Assembly (NCBI GenBank): GCA_949358305.1
Contig: OX442320.1
Location: 9,442,259-9,502,258 of the forward strand
Source: Strigamia acuminata
Taxonomy: Eukaryota; Arthropoda; Chilopoda; Geophilomorpha; Linotaeniidae
DNA length: 60,000 nucleotides
Reading direction: 5' to 3'
The position numbers and the translations under genes are program-made. Under the pieces are notes generated by a model. It ran no database searches. It was not told where the DNA came from and saw only the letters and a list, made by a program, of their open reading frames with translations. This document shows positions 56,682 through 60,000 of this stretch, in pieces. Each line of letters begins with the position of its first letter. Positions within the stretch are counted from its first letter, which is position 1.

Positions 56682-59600
56682 TTTCCTTTCCTTCTCCTTT
56701 CTTCCTTTCCTTTCCTTCTCCTTTCTTCCTTTCCTTTCCTTCTCCTTTCTTCCTTTCCTTTCCTTCTCCTTTCTTCCTTTCCTTTCCTTCTCCTTTCTTC
56801 CTTTCTCCTTTCTTCCTTTCTTCCTTTCCTTTCCTTTCCTTCTCCTTTCTTCCTTTCCTTTCCTTCTCCTTTCTTCCTTTCCTTTCCTTCTCCTTTCTTC
56901 CTTTCCTTTCCTTCTCCTTTCTTCCTTTCCTTTCCTTCTCCTTTCTTCCTTTCCTTTCCTTCTCCTTTCTTCCTTTCCTTTCCTTCTCCTTTCTTCCTTT
57001 CCTTTCCTTCTCCTTTCTTCCTTTCCTTTCCTTCTCCTTTCTTCCTTTCCTTTCCTTCTCCTTTCTTCCTTTCCTTTCCTTCTCCTTTCTTCCTTTCCTT
57101 TCCTTCTCCTTTCTTCCTTTCCTTTCCTTCTCCTTTCTTCCTTTCCTTTCCTTCTCCTTTCTTCCTTTCCTTTCCTTCTCCTTTCTTCCTTTCCTTTCCT
57201 TCTCCTTTCTTCCTTTCCTTCTCCTTTCTTCCTTTCCTTTCCTTCTCCTTTCTTCCTTTCCTTTCCTTCTCCTTTCTTCCTTTCCTTTCCTTCTCCTTTC
57301 TTCCTTTCCTTCTCCTTTCTTCCTTTCCTTTCCTTCTCCTTTCTTCCTTTCCTTTCCTTCTCCTTTCTTCCTTTCCTTTCCTTCTCCTTTCTTCCTTTCC
57401 TTTCCTTCTCCTTTCTTCCTTTCCTCCTTTCTCCTTTCTTCCTTTCTCCTTTCTTCCTTTCTTCCTTTCCTTTCTTCCTTTCTTCCTTTCCTTCTCCTTC
57501 TCCTTTCTTCCTTTCTTCCTTTCCTTCTCCTTCTCCTTTCTTCCTTTCCTTTCCTTCTCCTTTCTTCCTTTCTCCTTTCTTCCTTTCTTCCTTTCCTTTC
57601 CTTTCCTTCTCCTTTCTTCCTTTCCTTTCCTTCTCCTTTCTTCCTTTCCTTTCCTTCTCCTTTCTTCCTTTCCTTTCCTTCTCCTTTCTTCCTTTCCTTT
57701 CCTTCTCCTTTCTTCCTTTCCTTTCCTTCTCCTTTCTTCCTTTCCTTTCCTTCTCCTTTCTTCCTTTCCTTTCCTTCTCCTTTCTTCCTTTCCTTTCCTT
57801 CTCCTTTCTTCCTTTCCTTTCCTTCTCCTTTCTTCCTTTCCTTTCCTTCTCCTTTCTTCCTTTCCTTTCCTTCTCCTTTCTTCCTTTCCTTTCCTTCTCC
57901 TTTCTTCCTTTCCTTTCCTTCTCCTTTCTTCCTTTCCTTTCCTTCTCCTTTCTTCCTTTCCTTTCCTTCTCCTTTCTTCCTTTCCTTTCCTTCTCCTTTC
58001 TTCCTTTCCTTTCCTTCTCCTTTCTTCCTTTCCTTTCCTTCTCCTTTCTTCCTTTCCTTCTCCTTTCTTCCTTTCCTTTCCTTCTCCTTTCTTCCTTTCC
58101 TTTCCTTCTCCTTTCTTCCTTTCCTTTCCTTCTCCTTTCTTCCTTTCCTTTCCTTCTCCTTTCTTCCTTTCCTCCTTTCTCCTTTCTTCCTTTCTCCTTT
58201 CTTCCTTTCTTCCTTTCCTTTCTTCCTTTCTTCCTTTCCTTCTCCTTCTCCTTTCTTCCTTTCTTCCTTTCCTTCTCCTTCTCCTTTCTTCCTTTCCTTT
58301 CCTTCTCCTTTCTTCCTTTCTCCTTTCTTCCTTTCTTCCTTTCCTTTCCTTTCCTTCTCCTTTCTTCCTTTCCTTTCCTTCTCCTTTCTTCCTTTCCTTT
58401 CCTTCTCCTTTCTTCCTTTCCTTTCCTTCTCCTTTCTTCCTTTCCTTTCCTTCTCCTTTCTTCCTTTCCTTTCCTTCTCCTTTCTTCCTTTCCTTTCCTT
58501 CTCCTTTCTTCCTTTCCTTTCCTTCTCCTTTCTTCCTTTCCTTTCCTTCTCCTTTCTTCCTTTCCTTTCCTTCTCCTTTCTTCCTTTCCTTTCCTTCTCC
58601 TTTCTTCCTTTCCTTTCCTTCTCCTTTCTTCCTTTCCTTTCCTTCTCCTTTCTTCCTTTCCTTTCCTTCTCCTTTCTTCCTTTCCTTTCCTTCTCCTTTC
58701 TTCCTTTCCTTTCCTTCTCCTTTCTTCCTTTCCTTTCCTTCTCCTTTCTTCCTTTCCTTTCCTTCTCCTTTCTTCCTTTCCTTTCCTTCTCCTTTCTTCC
58801 TTTCCTTTCCTTCTCCTTTCTTCCTTTCCTTCTCCTTTCTTCCTTTCCTTTCCTTCTCCTTTCTTCCTTTCCTTTCCTTCTCCTTTCTTCCTTTCCTTTC
58901 CTTCTCCTTTCTTCCTTTCCTTCTCCTTTCTTCCTTTCCTTTCCTTCTCCTTTCTTCCTTTCCTTTCCTTCTCCTTTCTTCCTTTCCTTTCCTTCTCCTT
59001 TCTTCCTTTCCTTTCCTTCTCCTTTCTTCCTTTCCTCCTTTCTCCTTTCTTCCTTTCTCCTTTCTTCCTTTCTTCCTTTCCTTTCTTCCTTTCTTCCTTT
59101 CCTTCTCCTTCTCCTTTCTTCCTTTCTTCCTTTCCTTCTCCTTCTCCTTTCTTCCTTTCCTTTCCTTCTCCTTTCTTCCTTTCTCCTTTCTTCCTTTCTT
59201 CCTTTCCTTTCCTTTCCTTCTCCTTTCTTCCTTTCCTTTCCTTCTCCTTTCTTCCTTTCCTTTCCTTCTCCTTTCTTCCTTTCCTTTCCTTCTCCTTTCT
59301 TCCTTTCCTTTCCTTCTCCTTTCTTCCTTTCCTTTCCTTCTCCTTTCTTCCTTTCCTTTCCTTCTCCTTTCTTCCTTTCCTTTCCTTCTCCTTTCTTCCT
59401 TTCCTTTCCTTCTCCTTTCTTCCTTTCCTTTCCTTCTCCTTTCTTCCTTTCCTTTCCTTCTCCTTTCTTCCTTTCCTTTCCTTCTCCTTTCTTCCTTTCC
59501 TTTCCTTCTCCTTTCTTCCTTTCCTTTCCTTCTCCTTTCTTCCTTTCCTTTCCTTCTCCTTTCTTCCTTTCCTTTCCTTCTCCTTTCTTCCTTTCCTTTC

Positions 59601-60000
59601 CTTCTCCTTTCTTCCTTTCCTTTCCTTCTCCTTTCTTCCTTTCCTTCTCCTTTCTTCCTTTCCTTTCCTTCTCCTTTCTTCCTTTCCTTTCCTTCTCCTT
59701 TCTTCCTTTCCTTTCCTTCTCCTTTCTTCCTTTCCTTTCCTTCTCCTTTCTTCCTTTCCTTCTCCTTTCTTCCTTTCCTTTCCTTCTCCTTTCTTCCTTT
59801 CCTTTCCTTCTCCTTTCCTTCTCCTTTCCTTTCCTTCTCCTTTCTTCCTTTCCTTTCCTTCTCCTTTCTTCCTTTCCTTTCCTTCTCCTTTCTTCCTTTC
59901 CTTTCCTTCTCCTTTCTTCCTTCCTCCTTTCTCCTTTCTTCCTTTCCTTTCTTCCTTTCTTCCTTTCCTTTCCTTCTCCTTTCTTCCTTTCTTCCTTTCC
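56682..60000. repeat. Homopyrimidine satellite with 24-nt units and higher-order repeats
   Basis: From 56682 to the window end I see only C and T, over 3.3 kb. The basic unit is 24 nt, CTTCTCCTTTCTTCC followed by TTTCCTTTC, in long runs. Variant blocks (CCTCCTTTCTCC, then expanded CTTCCTTT and CTTCTCCTTCTCC units) recur at 57423, 58171, 59034 and 59923, giving a higher-order period of about 750-890 nt. Some units lack five bases (19-nt form). The array continues beyond the window. Such tracts can form intramolecular triplex DNA. Confidence 0.95.

Noticed and set aside
56682-60000. Telomeric array
   Set aside because: Units do not resemble TTAGG or TTAGGG types and a 24-nt pyrimidine unit with higher-order blocks fits satellite DNA better.

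Overview
The window is animal nuclear DNA. It carries spliced genes with GT-AG introns, mostly very short (about 50-75 nt), in an AT-rich background. The gene set is metazoan: an LRP1-type endocytic receptor, a p55-type MAGUK, an ORP3/6/7-type oxysterol-binding protein, the APC/C subunit CDC27 and a FAM133 protein. The small introns suggest a compact invertebrate genome; I cannot name the phylum from the sequence alone. There is no prokaryotic operon, CRISPR array or rRNA/tRNA gene that I could support.

Layout, left to right. 1-3.3 kb: mostly non-coding, with one possible minus-strand exon and AT-rich repeats. 3.3-8.7 kb (+): ORP3/6/7-like gene, 18 coding exons. 10.2-15.8 kb (+): p55 MAGUK (MPP2/MPP6/varicose type) with three phase-compatible alternative first exons. 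16.8-21.8 kb (+): CDC27, 11 exons, with a repeat-rich insertion in its ninth intron. 22.8-24.2 kb (-): FAM133-like gene, 6 exons, tail-to-tail with CDC27. 24.4-29.3 kb: one apparently complete DIRS-type tyrosine-recombinase retrotransposon, inserted about 230 bp upstream of the FAM133 start codon. 29.5-34 kb: mostly non-coding, with one hypothetical minus-strand ORF and a candidate signal-peptide exon. 34.0-54.1 kb (+): LRP1, 69 exons from the first LDLa repeat to the stop. 55.2-56.1 kb: a fold-back repeat and duplicated segments. 56.7-60.0 kb: an unbroken homopyrimidine satellite that runs off the window.

The host genes do not form one pathway. LRP1 (cell-surface endocytosis), ORP (lipid transfer at membrane contacts) and the MAGUK (junction scaffold) act at membranes, CDC27 acts in the cell cycle, and FAM133 is a small basic, probably nuclear protein. 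The exon models are my own reading: I chained splice sites so that phase is kept at every junction, and checked them against remembered family architecture. They were not computed or aligned.

The strongest items for follow-up are: the DIRS element with perfect terminal and internal complementary repeats and intact catalytic residues; the LRP1 gene with a near-vertebrate module order, a furin-type site and an extra LDLa repeat; the MAGUK alternative first exons; two apparent GC-AG introns; the CDC27 intron insertion; and the 3.3 kb pyrimidine satellite with higher-order structure. I did not find a convincing wholly new system.
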